Shown here: piece by piece, positions 51,010-60,087 of the stretch
Layout of the letters: each line of letters opens with the position of its first letter
How positions within the stretch are numbered: position 1 is the stretch's first letter
Source: Lachnospiraceae bacterium
GTDB lineage: Bacteria > Bacillota > Clostridia > Lachnospirales > Lachnospiraceae
Reading direction: 5' to 3'
Length of the DNA stretch: 64,000 bases
NCBI GenBank assembly: GCA_017940415.1
Contig: JAGAYR010000003.1
Span: 1 to 64,000 of the forward strand
Notes under the pieces: generated by a model
Told to the model about the DNA's origin: nothing
Seen by the model: only the letters and a program-made list of their open reading frames with translations
Database searches by the model: none
Position numbers and translations under genes: made by a program

Positions 51010-51216
51010 TCAGCGAATGATCTCGTCTATGGTGAAAACCTCTTCGATAGGGACATCGAACACCTTAGCAACCTTCCAGGCCAGTACCAGACTGGGGTTG
51101 TATCGTCCATTCTCGAGATTTCCTATGGTTTCACGGCGTACACCCACCTTAAAAGCAAGCTCTTCCTGGTTGATACCAAGCTTTGCACGAAATTCTTTGA
51201 TCCTGTTTTTGATCAT
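51010..51216 (-). CDS. Small XRE-family transcriptional regulator
   Basis: 68 residues, an all-HTH Cro/CI type protein: IKEFRAKLGINQEELAFKVG, VRRETIGNLENGRYNPSLVL and AWKVAKVFDVPIEEVFTID. Such small proteins usually repress nearby genes or a toxin-antitoxin-like unit. It lies between leuA and the ATP-grasp pair, 82 bp before the latter, so it may control them. Start ATG 51216 has AAAGGAGAT 5 bp upstream. The 243 bp upstream (51217-51459) hold the leuA terminator and A/T-rich DNA likely to be its promoter region. Confidence 0.88.
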   Translation of the reverse strand: MIKNRIKEFRAKLGINQEELAFKVGVRRETIGNLENGRYNPSLVLAWKVAKVFDVPIEEVFTIDEIIR

Positions 51217-51404
51217 AGCATCTCCTTTCGAATAAAAAGAGGTAAATAAATAACTTTTTGTTATATATTTGGTTCATTTTGTTTAGCATTACGCTTATAC
51301 CGTTATATGTATTGCACTTATTGTTATAAATATACCTCTTTTTGCAAATTTGTCAACCCGCCTCTTTTCCCCGGTGCCAAAAAGAATCCTCCCCCGACAA
51401 TAAA

Positions 51405-51436
51405 ACGCCCCTCGGACTGCCCGGTCCGAAGGGCGT
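51405..51436 (-). terminator. Terminator of leuA
   Basis: ACGCCC and GGGCGT, then TCGGAC and GTCCGA with one-base bulges and a 6-nt loop, followed by TTTTATTG on the minus strand; 23 bp past the leuA stop. Confidence 0.85.
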
Positions 51437-51459
51437 ATAATACGCTGAAAACCGCTCTG

Positions 51460-53463
51460 TTACTGCTTTCTGAACTGTACAGGGGTTACTCCGTAAGTCT
51501 TCTTGAACATTCTGTTGAAATGTTCTACATTTTCATAACCGACCTCAAGGGCGATATTCTCGATGGTCTTGTTAGTGTCTTTAAGAAGAGTTTTTGCTCT
51601 CTTAAGCTTTTCTATGCGGAGGACGTCCTGGAAAGTCTCTCCGGTCTTTTCCTTAATGTATTTTGAAAGATAAGGTCTGGAAAGGTGGAACTCTTCTGCC
51701 ATTGAATCCAGGGATACATCCTGGTAATTTCTCTGGATGTAGGTAAGGATCTCTACAAGCCTCTCTTCACGGGCCCTGTTTATATGCTGGTCGGAAGCCA
51801 CCTTATTTACACAGCTTACAAGTGCGGCGTTGGAAGCCTTGATGATATCCTCATCGACTCCTACACCCCAATATATCTTGCCTTCTGATACTACGCTTAC
51901 ATATGAAGCCGCCTTGGAGGAACTGGTCTTGGAGATGGCGTGCTCCTCGTATCCGGTGAGTTCGTAATCAACCCCAAGATAGAGCTTGATCGCATTACTT
52001 ACGGAGTCGAGTCTTCCGTTTCCTACGGTAACAACCTTCTGCTCACCGCTCTTATCCTTAAAGCTTACGGTAGCTTCTATTCCGCCGTTTCCGAGCTGCT
52101 TATAGTGGATCTCGGTGGCATCGAAAACAGGTCTGGAGGTTACATACACATCCTCAAATACCGAGAACATCTCATCGGGTTTGAGCTCTTTATGCTTTCT
52201 GTCGGATACGCCCTTCATAAGGTAGCCGACTTCTTCCTTCATGGCTGCGGGAAGGCTGAAACCGAACTGCTGCTTAAGAACAAATGCAACTCCGCCCTTT
52301 CCGGAAGTGGAATTTATACGAATGACATCCGACTCGTACTCTCTTCCGATATCCGAAGGATCGATGGGAATATAGGGAATATCCCATCTTACCCCTGTCT
52401 TGCCCTCTGCACGGTAATTCATTCCCTTGCTGATGGCATCCTGGTGGGAACCTGAGAAAGCTGTAAATACAAGGTCTCCGCCGTAAGGGGTTCTCTCATG
52501 GACCTTCATATTTGTAAATCTCTCATAATCCTCGCGGATCTTCATGATATTGGAGAAATCAAGTCCGCTGTCCACGCCGTGTGTGACCATGTTCATGGCT
52601 ACGGTTACAAGGTCTACATTACCGGTTCTCTCACCGTTTCCGAAAAGAGTACCCTCAACACGGTCCGCACCTGCAAGAACACCAAGCTCAGCATCCGCAA
52701 CTCCGGTTCCTCTGTCATTGTGAGGATGAACGGACAGAACTACACCGTCACGATATTTCATGTTGTCGGACATATATTCGATCTGATCGGCAAAAACATG
52801 GGGCATAGCGACCTGTACGGTGGAGGGAAGGTTGATTATCGCCTTCTTCTCGGGAGTGGGCTGCCATACATCAAGTACCGCATTACATACTTCAAGAGCA
52901 AATTCGGGCTCGGTCTGAGAAAAGCTCTCGGGGCTGTACTCGAACATGAAGTTTCCGTCCGTCTCATCGGCGAGCTCTTTCAATAACTTAGCTCCGTCAA
53001 CGGCGATCTTAAGTATCTCGGGCTTTTCTTTCCTGAACACCTGCTCTCTTTGTTCTACGGAGGTGGAATTATACAGATGCACGATAGCCTTGGGACATCC
53101 CTTTACAGCATCGAAAGTCTTACGGATAATATGTTCCCTTGCCTGGGTAAGAACCTGAATGGTTACGTCATCGGGAATCATATTTCTGTCGATCAGGGCT
53201 CTGATGAATTCAAACTCGGTATCGGATGAAGCGGGAAACCCTACTTCGATCTCTTTAAATCCCACCTCAACGAGAACTTTGAAAAACTCCAATTTTGTCT
53301 CCAGACTCATGGGATCGATAAGAGCCTGATTTCCGTCACGAAGGTCAACACTGCACCAAATGGGAGGTGCGGTAATCCTGTCTTTTTTTACCCAATTATG
53401 GTTCAGTACGGGAGGCATATAATATGTAGGCCTGTACTTCTCACTGATATTGATCTTACTCAT
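51460..53463 (-). CDS. leuA: 2-isopropylmalate synthase fused to AraC-type DNA-binding domain
   Basis: 667 residues in one open frame; ordinary class II LeuA is about 550-560. Residues 1-440 are the enzyme, which condenses 2-oxoisovalerate with acetyl-CoA as the first step of leucine synthesis: WCSVDLRDGNQALIDPM holds the metal and catalytic residues, VLSVHPHNDRGTGVADAELG the His pair, and GFPASSDTEFEFIRAL and GNGERTGNVDLV are also typical. Residues about 440-555 are the LeuA regulatory domain, with NGRLDSVSNAIKLYLGVDY. From about 565 to the end is an AraC/XylS pair of helix-turn-helix units: VSLDSMAEEFHLSRPYLSKY and KTIENIALEVGYENVEHFNR, ending FKKTYGVTPVQFRKQ. The fusion suggests a leucine-responsive enzyme that also binds DNA; that is inference. 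Confidence 0.93.
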   Translation of the reverse strand: MSKINISEKYRPTYYMPPVLNHNWVKKDRITAPPIWCSVDLRDGNQALIDPMSLETKLEFFKVLVEVGFKEIEVGFPASSDTEFEFIRALIDRNMIPDDVTIQVLTQAREHIIRKTFDAVKGCPKAIVHLYNSTSVEQREQVFRKEKPEILKIAVDGAKLLKELADETDGNFMFEYSPESFSQTEPEFALEVCNAVLDVWQPTPEKKAIINLPSTVQVAMPHVFADQIEYMSDNMKYRDGVVLSVHPHNDRGTGVADAELGVLAGADRVEGTLFGNGERTGNVDLVTVAMNMVTHGVDSGLDFSNIMKIREDYERFTNMKVHERTPYGGDLVFTAFSGSHQDAISKGMNYRAEGKTGVRWDIPYIPIDPSDIGREYESDVIRINSTSGKGGVAFVLKQQFGFSLPAAMKEEVGYLMKGVSDRKHKELKPDEMFSVFEDVYVTSRPVFDATEIHYKQLGNGGIEATVSFKDKSGEQKVVTVGNGRLDSVSNAIKLYLGVDYELTGYEEHAISKTSSSKAASYVSVVSEGKIYWGVGVDEDIIKASNAALVSCVNKVASDQHINRAREERLVEILTYIQRNYQDVSLDSMAEEFHLSRPYLSKYIKEKTGETFQDVLRIEKLKRAKTLLKDTNKTIENIALEVGYENVEHFNRMFKKTYGVTPVQFRKQ

Positions 53464-53517
53464 ATTTACTCCTTCTTCAGATATTTATAGATATCTGCTT
53501 TGAACAATTATGAAATA

Positions 53518-53546
53518 AAGATACTACTACTCTCTTTGAAAAGCAA
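53518..53546 (-). promoter_or_regulatory. Promoter of leuA
   Basis: Minus-strand -35 TTGCTT (53541-53546) and -10 TATCTT (53518-53523) with 17 bp between; start predicted near 53511. The short leader contains a CAGATAT/ATATCTG hairpin just before the GAAGAAGGAG ribosome binding site. Confidence 0.6.
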
Positions 53547-53586
53547 GAGGGATTTTAATCTATTTTATTGATATTTTTTAATGCAG

Positions 53587-53624
53587 ATTTTAGCAAACCG
53601 CCGAGTCTAAGGCATTTTAGCAAA
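53587..53624. promoter_or_regulatory. Two direct repeats upstream of leuA promoter
   Basis: ATTTTAGCAAA occurs at 53587-53597 and 53614-53624, 27 bp from start to start, about 41-80 bp upstream of the leuA -35 box. AraC-family proteins bind direct repeats in such places. It is a candidate site for the DNA-binding domain of the LeuA-AraC fusion. Confidence 0.45.
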
Positions 53625-53627
53625 ATA

Positions 53628-53663
53628 ATAAGCCAATTTTCTCCGCTCGGAAAATTGACTTAT
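53628..53663. terminator. Terminator after smr gene
   Basis: ATAAGcCAATTTTC and GAAAATTGaCTTAT form a 14-bp stem with one mismatch, an 8-nt loop and T-rich flanks on both sides; 25 bp past the smr stop and just beyond the direct repeats. Confidence 0.75.
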
Positions 53664-53687
53664 TTTAATATTTTATATTGATTTATT

Positions 53688-53936
53688 CTAAAACAGTTCC
53701 TTTAAAATCAAAACAGTAATACCCTGATTATCTCCCGGAATAATACGTTTTACTTTCTTGTTATATCTGAAAGAGTCGTAGATCATATCCCTGAGATTTG
53801 TACCTCTGTTAAATCCATGGATAAGGCGTATCTGATATGTTCCGTCACCGGCACCCGAAAGAACTTTTTCTATTCTTTTTTCCGCTTCATCGCATCTCAT
53901 TCCATGCAGATCCACGGTGATGAACGGTTCGTCCAT
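53688..53936 (-). CDS. Small Smr-domain protein
   Basis: 82 residues from ATG 53936, preceded by AAAGGAG. It consists almost only of an Smr domain: ITVDLHGMRCDEAEKRIEKV and the family's LIHGFNRGTNLRDMI (LxGxG-like), ending VKRIIPGDNQGITVLIL. Smr domains are nicking or RNA-cleaving modules in MutS2 and also occur alone; this one is short, and lacks the usual N-terminal helical segment. Role unknown. It lies divergently from the DUF4867 gene. Confidence 0.82.
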   Translation of the reverse strand: MDEPFITVDLHGMRCDEAEKRIEKVLSGAGDGTYQIRLIHGFNRGTNLRDMIYDSFRYNKKVKRIIPGDNQGITVLILKELF

Positions 53937-54127
53937 ATATGCTCCTTTCCGTTTCGGAATATCCCGATACACGATCATTCTACCATACATAAGTTTCTCG
54001 ATATAACAAAAACTGCGCATGTTTTTAGCAAGAAAACGGTATCAGGTTTCCTGCAAATGATGTATTATATGAAAAGACACTAACCGGGTGTCCGGGGTAT
54101 TTTATTTATATAGTAGGAGGTTTTACT

Positions 54128-54763
54128 ATGGAGTTGATCTCAGTTCACAGCAAAGAATTCGAAAAGTATGGAAAGGTTTTAACCGGATATGATGTATCCG
54201 CATTGCTCGATGCGATGAATAAGATAGATCTTCCCGCAGAGGGAGTAGCTTACGAGCCCGGAATCGACAGCCTCGAGGCTTGTACCGATCTTTACAAGGA
54301 TTTCACTGACCGTGCTTACGGCGGAATGCCCATCCAGGTAGGTATGTGCTGGGGAAGAAACACCAAGCTCAATTGCCTTGAGTATCACAGAGGAAGCGAG
54401 CTCAACATCGGAACCACATCTTTCGTTCTTCTTCTTGCCAAGGCAGAGGATATTCACGACGGAAAGCTTGATACCAAGGATGTTGTAGCATTCAAGGCAG
54501 ATAAGGGTGACGTTGTTCTCGTTTACGAAGACAGCCTTCACTATGCACCCTGCCAGTGCGACGGAAATGACGGATTCCGCGTTGCCGTTGTTCTTCCCAA
54601 GGGAACCAACACCGACAAGCCCGCTCTTAAGGAAGGAAATGATGAGGACAAGCTCCTTTGGGCCCGCAACAAGTGGCTCATCGCTCATCCCGAGAGCAGC
54701 GAAGCATCTTCCGGCGCTTATGTAGGACTTACCGGCAAGAACATCGACATTGCAGTTGACTGA
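54128..54763 (+). CDS. DUF4867 family protein
   Basis: 211 residues. I recognise the pattern MELISVHSKEFEKYGKVLTG and KLNCLEYHRGSELNIGTTSF as DUF4867, a cupin-like family that occurs in Lachnospiraceae and some other Firmicutes and whose role is not established. The fold looks like a double-stranded beta barrel with YHRG and a later ADKGDVVLVYEDSLHYAPCQ that carries His and Cys, possible metal or sugar ligands. ATG 54128 has GGAGG 7 bp upstream. The terminator at 54779-54808 follows directly. The gene stands alone on the plus strand. Confidence 0.75.
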   Translation: MELISVHSKEFEKYGKVLTGYDVSALLDAMNKIDLPAEGVAYEPGIDSLEACTDLYKDFTDRAYGGMPIQVGMCWGRNTKLNCLEYHRGSELNIGTTSFVLLLAKAEDIHDGKLDTKDVVAFKADKGDVVLVYEDSLHYAPCQCDGNDGFRVAVVLPKGTNTDKPALKEGNDEDKLLWARNKWLIAHPESSEASSGAYVGLTGKNIDIAVD

Positions 54764-54778
54764 TATATGCAAAAATAT

Positions 54779-54808
54779 AAGGAGCAGATCTTAACGGATC
54801 TGCTCCTT
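54779..54808 (+). terminator. Terminator of DUF4867 gene
   Basis: AAGGAGCAGATC and GATCTGCTCCTT form a 12-bp stem with a 6-nt loop followed by TTTTATT. On the minus strand only a short A/T tract follows, so it mainly serves the plus strand. Confidence 0.88.
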
Positions 54809-54823
54809 TTTTATTCCGATCGT

Positions 54824-55567
54824 TTACTCAGCGGTCTCGGTTCCTGAAACAGGTTCCTTCTCAGCTGCTGTTTCTTCAGTCTGCTCTGCTTCCGCACCTA
54901 CAATCTTACCGCTGTCGAGAAGAATGGTTCTGCTTCCGTATGAAGCGCACTTCTCGGAGTGGGTTACCTGAAGGATGGTAAGTCCCTTTTCTTTGTTGAG
55001 TCTTGAGAAGAGATCCATGATCTCTGCGGTTGATTTGGAATCAAGGTTACCGGTGGGCTCGTCCGCAAGAATTATGGAAGGATTGCCGAGGATTGCTCTT
55101 GCGATGGCGACTCTCTGCTGCTGTCCTCCCGAAAGAGTTGCGGGCATTGCTTTTCTTTTCTCGGTAAGGCCTGTGATCTCAAGGATCTCGTCCAGTTCCT
55201 TCTTAAGCTCACTCTTTTTCTTACCGTTTACGGTCATGGGAAGGAGGATGTTATCCTCTACATTTAAGTTCATGACCAGATTATAGAACTGAAATACAAA
55301 TCCGATACTTGCAAGTCTGAGTTTGGAAAGTTTGTTGTCTTTAAGTGATCCGATGTCCTCTCCGCAAAGAGAGATCTTTCCTTCGAATTCTCTGTCAAGT
55401 CCGCCGATAAGATACAGAAGGGTTGATTTTCCGGATCCGGATGCGCCCATGAGGGAAACAAACTCTCCCTCGTTTACATATAAACTGCAATTATCGAGAA
55501 CTTTATTAAGATTGGTTCCTTTACCGAAAGTCTTGCTCACACCGGTTACTTCTATTGTTTTCTTCAT
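54824..55567 (-). CDS. ABC transporter ATP-binding protein (MacB/LolD type)
   Basis: 247 residues. Walker A is [13 protein letters not shown], the signature is [15 protein letters not shown], Walker B is [13 protein letters not shown] and the H-loop is LQVTHSEKC. The subtype, with [13 protein letters not shown] before the signature, is that which pairs with FtsX-type permeases and usually drives export or mechanical release rather than import. The C-terminal 25 residues are Glu/Thr-rich. It is 42 bp downstream of the FtsX permease and ends this operon. Confidence 0.92.
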   Translation of the reverse strand: MKKTIEVTGVSKTFGKGTNLNKVLDNCSLYVNEGEFVSLMGASGSGKSTLLYLIGGLDREFEGKISLCGEDIGSLKDNKLSKLRLASIGFVFQFYNLVMNLNVEDNILLPMTVNGKKKSELKKELDEILEITGLTEKRKAMPATLSGGQQQRVAIARAILGNPSIILADEPTGNLDSKSTAEIMDLFSRLNKEKGLTILQVTHSEKCASYGSRTILLDSGKIVGAEAEQTEETAAEKEPVSGTETAE

Positions 55568-55609
55568 TATCGTTTCTCCCTGAATATATTTACATGAAAG
55601 CGCTGTTAA

Positions 55610-58075
55610 TTACTCGTATTTGAGCTGTTCCGAAAGTTTCATCTTCTTCAGATTCTTGATAGGGAACAGGGTTGTCAGTGTGAACACCACTATCATGACT
55701 GCATAAAACAAAACTACCGTTAAGGGATTGAAATTAAAGTACATCAAAACGGATTCCGAATTTTCGACAGCTCTCTTTATGACTGTTATGAGCAGCAGAC
55801 CGATAATGGTTCCCGAAGTAACTGCAGTGACGGATGTAATGAGCATCTCTCTGATCAGGATTCCCGAAAGAGTACGCTTACTCATGGATGTAGATACCAT
55901 TACCGCACACTCCTTCTTTCTTCCCTCGAAACCGATAAGCTGATTGGTGACCATTCCGATGCAGGTCATGCCCAAGGCAACAGCGATGACGATAAAGAGA
56001 ACTCTTTCCGATGATGCGTTATCTTTCTCATTTTCCTCTATCATTTCCGCTTTGGTCTGAACCTTGGAAACAGAACCTACGGCATATTTATCGATAATGT
56101 CTCTTACACCTTCGGGATCATCGCTTTTGATAAGAATATATCCCGGCATGTCATGATATATACTCTTGTATTCCGCTTCGGAAACTACGAAATTATTTTT
56201 TACTGATTCATAGTCATCCATCTTAAAGAATGAAACGACTTCGTATTCTTTTTCGATGGGGAAAACACCTGAAGAATTGAATGTAAGCTTAATGGTATCT
56301 CCCACGGATACGCCGTTTCTTCCGGCCCAGACTTTCTCAACACATACGGTACCTTCTTCAAGTGATTCGGGCACTCCGTCAAGTGCATGATAGAATCTGA
56401 AACCGCCTTCGGGAAGACCGATGATCTGACAGGTTTTTTCCGTTTTATCATCGCCTATGGTAACGTAGTCCAATGAGTAATATACATACTCAAGATCATT
56501 AACGCCGTCCAGATATTGAATGAAAGAAAGCTGCTTCATCTTTCCGGAACATGTAACGATTGTATCGCAATCATAAACATCCGAATTAAACAATCCCGAC
56601 ATTGCCATTGCGATAACATAGATAAGAATGCACATGGCTGCGGATGTGGCACACAATACTCCGCTTCCTACCGTACTCTTTCTTGACATGGCCTCACCGG
56701 AAGCAAGATACATTTTTCCGTTTTCTCTCTTCTCGGAAATCTTTGTGATCAATCCTGTAACAAATTTAAGGATTCTCGGGAACAAAAGTGCAAGAGCGAT
56801 AACCGAAGTGATGAGACATATTCCCGCACCGAATAAAGATTTACCGAAAATGCATGAAAGAAGTGCTATGACACACATGATTATTCCGACTACGGTACCG
56901 CTTTTACTGAATTTGTATTCCGTATCTCTGTTATCAAAGATGATGTCTCTGATGGATGTATTAAGCGCTTTAAGAACTGCCTTGAGAGGTATGAGACACT
57001 CGATCAGAACAGCGGATAATATAACTGTCGCAATAAGTGCGATCGATACTTCGGGAATATCAAAATGTACTTCAAGACCCGCAGATGATACATCGAAAAG
57101 TGTTTCCATCATGGGACCTCTTAATAACAGATAGAGCCATACTCCGGGAATACTTCCCAAAAGTGCATACATGACATTTTCCATCAAAAGAACTACTGCC
57201 GTCTGTGCAGAACTCAGTCCCAGGCTTCGAAGAGTACCGATGAAAGACATTCTCTCACCGACGATCCTTTCACAGATGGAGAAGGTTATGAATACAACAA
57301 GCAGGAAAGTGACGGCAAAGAGAATAAACAAAATACCGTAAAGCTCATTCATCATAGCCTCGATCTCTTCGGTCATGGCATATCTCTGAACATCGTCCGA
57401 CTTGAATTCCTCTTTGAGAATGCTTTCCGCTTCATCGATCTTCGTATTATCGATGATGTCTATCATCATGGTTCCGGATACGGGTTTTCCGCATGTAAGA
57501 ATGTCTGCGGTCTCATCATTTACTACAGCGTTATAATCCTGGAAAAGGAGATTTTTAAGATCGGCCTTAACAATTTTGATGATCTTAAATTCATGAACAT
57601 CTCCTGCAAGATCGTGGATATTAGCCATATCTCCTTCACTGTATCCGCAGGCTTCCGCAACCTTATCGGTTATGATGATCTCGCCTGTCTTTAAATCCGC
57701 ATCATCAAGATAACCCATGGCAACAGCCACTTCAGGATCGACGCCGTATATATACATATCTTCCATCTTTACAAAAGCATACTCACCTTCAATGTCGGTA
57801 TAGATGGAATCGTTAACGCCCCTCAGTCTGAAGGCATTATACTCGGGAAGATTTTCCGGCAGCTTGGATACGTCACAAATTCTCATGTTTACACCAAGAT
57901 CTGCTTCTCCGGTCATGGAACTTAAAAGATCATTTATCAGATTTTTTTCTGTCTTTGCAAGATCAAAGCAGAACATTGCGGAAAGTGCGCAGAAAAAGAT
58001 CGAGAAAATTACAAGCAGCGATCTTAAGGGCTTTCCGAATGTATTCTTTATAACTGTTTTTAAAATAATTCTCAT
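55610..58075 (-). CDS. FtsX-family ABC transporter permease
   Basis: 821 residues with about ten membrane helices in the arrangement of the large FtsX/MacB-like permeases: one N-terminal helix, a large external domain, a block of helices (residues about 245-370), an internal helix set near 395-440, then a second FtsX block before the end with TSMSKRTLSGILIREMLITS. The external loop is around residues 60-240. Such permeases transmit force rather than move a substrate in bulk. The M13 peptidase lies 15 bp upstream, so its function is likely tied to that exported enzyme or to a shared peptide. Confidence 0.88.
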   Translation of the reverse strand: MRIILKTVIKNTFGKPLRSLLVIFSIFFCALSAMFCFDLAKTEKNLINDLLSSMTGEADLGVNMRICDVSKLPENLPEYNAFRLRGVNDSIYTDIEGEYAFVKMEDMYIYGVDPEVAVAMGYLDDADLKTGEIIITDKVAEACGYSEGDMANIHDLAGDVHEFKIIKIVKADLKNLLFQDYNAVVNDETADILTCGKPVSGTMMIDIIDNTKIDEAESILKEEFKSDDVQRYAMTEEIEAMMNELYGILFILFAVTFLLVVFITFSICERIVGERMSFIGTLRSLGLSSAQTAVVLLMENVMYALLGSIPGVWLYLLLRGPMMETLFDVSSAGLEVHFDIPEVSIALIATVILSAVLIECLIPLKAVLKALNTSIRDIIFDNRDTEYKFSKSGTVVGIIMCVIALLSCIFGKSLFGAGICLITSVIALALLFPRILKFVTGLITKISEKRENGKMYLASGEAMSRKSTVGSGVLCATSAAMCILIYVIAMAMSGLFNSDVYDCDTIVTCSGKMKQLSFIQYLDGVNDLEYVYYSLDYVTIGDDKTEKTCQIIGLPEGGFRFYHALDGVPESLEEGTVCVEKVWAGRNGVSVGDTIKLTFNSSGVFPIEKEYEVVSFFKMDDYESVKNNFVVSEAEYKSIYHDMPGYILIKSDDPEGVRDIIDKYAVGSVSKVQTKAEMIEENEKDNASSERVLFIVIAVALGMTCIGMVTNQLIGFEGRKKECAVMVSTSMSKRTLSGILIREMLITSVTAVTSGTIIGLLLITVIKRAVENSESVLMYFNFNPLTVVLFYAVMIVVFTLTTLFPIKNLKKMKLSEQLKYE

Positions 58076-58090
58076 TCTTTCATTCCTCCC

Positions 58091-60085
58091 TTAATGCCAT
58101 CTTGAGATTCTGTCCTCGGGAGCGATATACATACCGTCTCCTTCGGTAACGTCATATGTCTCATAGAAAACATCAAGAGTAGACAAAATCGCATTTACTC
58201 TGATGATCGCAGGACTGTGTTCATCGGAATCTATTTGATCGATGAGTGCGGAATCAACTCTCTTCTCAGACCATATCTTTGCAAAATTGGTAAAAAGAGC
58301 TTTCCTATCTTCATCAGTTGTTGCAAGCGATGAGATACATTCCATGGCTCCCAGATCCGCATAGTTTTCTCCGAGAGTCTGTTCGCCGTCAACATGGTAT
58401 ACTCCGAAAATAGTGAAATTATCTTCAAAATATCTTATTGCCGCTTCATTTCGTGATAACAGCTTTTCATAATCCTCAGCCGCGATCCATGAAGGGTCAT
58501 ACATTCCGTCAGCATTAAAAAGAATACAGTTACTGTCAAAAGCATGTCCCATCTCATGAGCGATTACCATTCCGAGTCCTCCGAGATTCGTATAGTAATC
58601 GGCATTTATATCAAAGAAAGGATCCAGCATGATCGCAACGGTTATGTTGATGTTGTTGTATGAGGGGTTATAGCATGCATTTAAAATCTGCATCTGCATC
58701 ATGACAGACTCTCTGTCAAATTCCTCATCAAGCTGATCGATCATTTCCCTGATGCCCTGTCTGGTGTAGCTTAAATAGAATTCATAATAGTCCTTACCGG
58801 TTATATTTTTATATACGGAATTGTCATGTCTTACTACATCGGCTCCCGTTACATAAACAATATTTTCAAGCTTTTCCAAAAGACCCGCTCTTGTTTCTTC
58901 ACTCAGCCAGTCCGCATCACCGATAAGATGTCTGTAACCCTCCTTTATGTCATCACACATAGCGATAAGGGCATCATCCATCTCCTGTGTATAATACTTT
59001 TCTACATATATGGGATCGGTTTCCCCGGAAAATACACCCGAGATCTCATCAAGTATCCTGTCTTCATCTGAGGAATAATCAATGGTGGTATATTTTTCCA
59101 ACGCATCATACCCGTATACGATAAATCTGCGATATTTATTGATGAGATTTACCATATCCCAGGCTTTGAGAGCATCAAGTCTTTCTTCGGTAAGAATTTC
59201 ACCGAGATAGCGGAGCTGCTCAGGATCGTATATACCGAACTTATCCAGATGTTTTTTGTCTACTCCCATCTTGGTAAGATAATCTTCTATATCTATACCG
59301 GGGAGAAGTTCTTTTATCTGGTCCGAAGAATAAACATTGAAGTAAGTAAAAGGCATTGCGGCTTTCGCAATTTCCATATCGGTCTTGTTAAACAGATCCA
59401 GTGCGATATATCCGAAAGCGGTTCCCGCATTATCGGAATACTCCACATCATGTCCCATGGCCTGCATTGCGGCGCTGCCGTAGTTTTTAAGAGAATTGAG
59501 GCTTGCATAAGAATCTTCCAATTCTTCAAAAACCACATCTACCACGCCCGTATACTGACAAAAAGTAAGGATCTTCTCTCCCGAAGCCAGGTAATTATCA
59601 TCGACGGCTATATTAAATACATTACCTACTCCGTACTCTCTCTGAAGTTTTGCATCCACCTCGAGAAATTCTTCAACGGTTCCAACTTCATCGATCTCAT
59701 GAAGAAGCGCATCCAGTTCTGCAGGAACGGGAGTGTTCTCAAAATCGTAAGCAGAATATTTATCATATGCGGCCTTAATGATGGCTTCCTCCGAACCGGG
59801 TTCATATCCGCTTCCTGCAGCCACTTCGCGTATGATATCTTTGATCCGGTCTTCCGTAAGTTCGCTGTCAAAGCTTCCTCCGGCTGCCATTGCTCCATAT
59901 TCAAATTCCGCATCAGCCAGAGTTTCCTCGTTGATAAAACGATAGAAATCATCCTGTGCCCTAGCAGGAGGAAGATCTATAACTTCACTTTCCTGCTCTT
60001 CGGGAATTTCCATATTTACTCCGCATCCCGACAGCATACCTATTGCCATACTGATGCAAAGCATTATCCCGATCTTTTTTCTCAT
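58091..60085 (-). CDS. M13 family metallopeptidase lipoprotein
   Basis: 664 residues from ATG 60085, which has GGAGG 6 bp upstream. A lipoprotein signal has GMLSGCGVN (Cys near residue 21). It is related to neprilysin: the zinc-binding VIAHEMGHAFDSN, and further on ENYADLGAM with the third zinc ligand. The catalytic half is C-terminal, and the N-terminal part (DDFYRFINEETLADAEF onward) is the M13 lid domain. It is anchored on the outer face of the membrane and should cleave small peptides. It is followed by the ABC exporter and preceded by a four-helix membrane protein in one operon. Confidence 0.92.
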   Translation of the reverse strand: MRKKIGIMLCISMAIGMLSGCGVNMEIPEEQESEVIDLPPARAQDDFYRFINEETLADAEFEYGAMAAGGSFDSELTEDRIKDIIREVAAGSGYEPGSEEAIIKAAYDKYSAYDFENTPVPAELDALLHEIDEVGTVEEFLEVDAKLQREYGVGNVFNIAVDDNYLASGEKILTFCQYTGVVDVVFEELEDSYASLNSLKNYGSAAMQAMGHDVEYSDNAGTAFGYIALDLFNKTDMEIAKAAMPFTYFNVYSSDQIKELLPGIDIEDYLTKMGVDKKHLDKFGIYDPEQLRYLGEILTEERLDALKAWDMVNLINKYRRFIVYGYDALEKYTTIDYSSDEDRILDEISGVFSGETDPIYVEKYYTQEMDDALIAMCDDIKEGYRHLIGDADWLSEETRAGLLEKLENIVYVTGADVVRHDNSVYKNITGKDYYEFYLSYTRQGIREMIDQLDEEFDRESVMMQMQILNACYNPSYNNINITVAIMLDPFFDINADYYTNLGGLGMVIAHEMGHAFDSNCILFNADGMYDPSWIAAEDYEKLLSRNEAAIRYFEDNFTIFGVYHVDGEQTLGENYADLGAMECISSLATTDEDRKALFTNFAKIWSEKRVDSALIDQIDSDEHSPAIIRVNAILSTLDVFYETYDVTEGDGMYIAPEDRISRWH

Positions 60086-60087
60086 AA

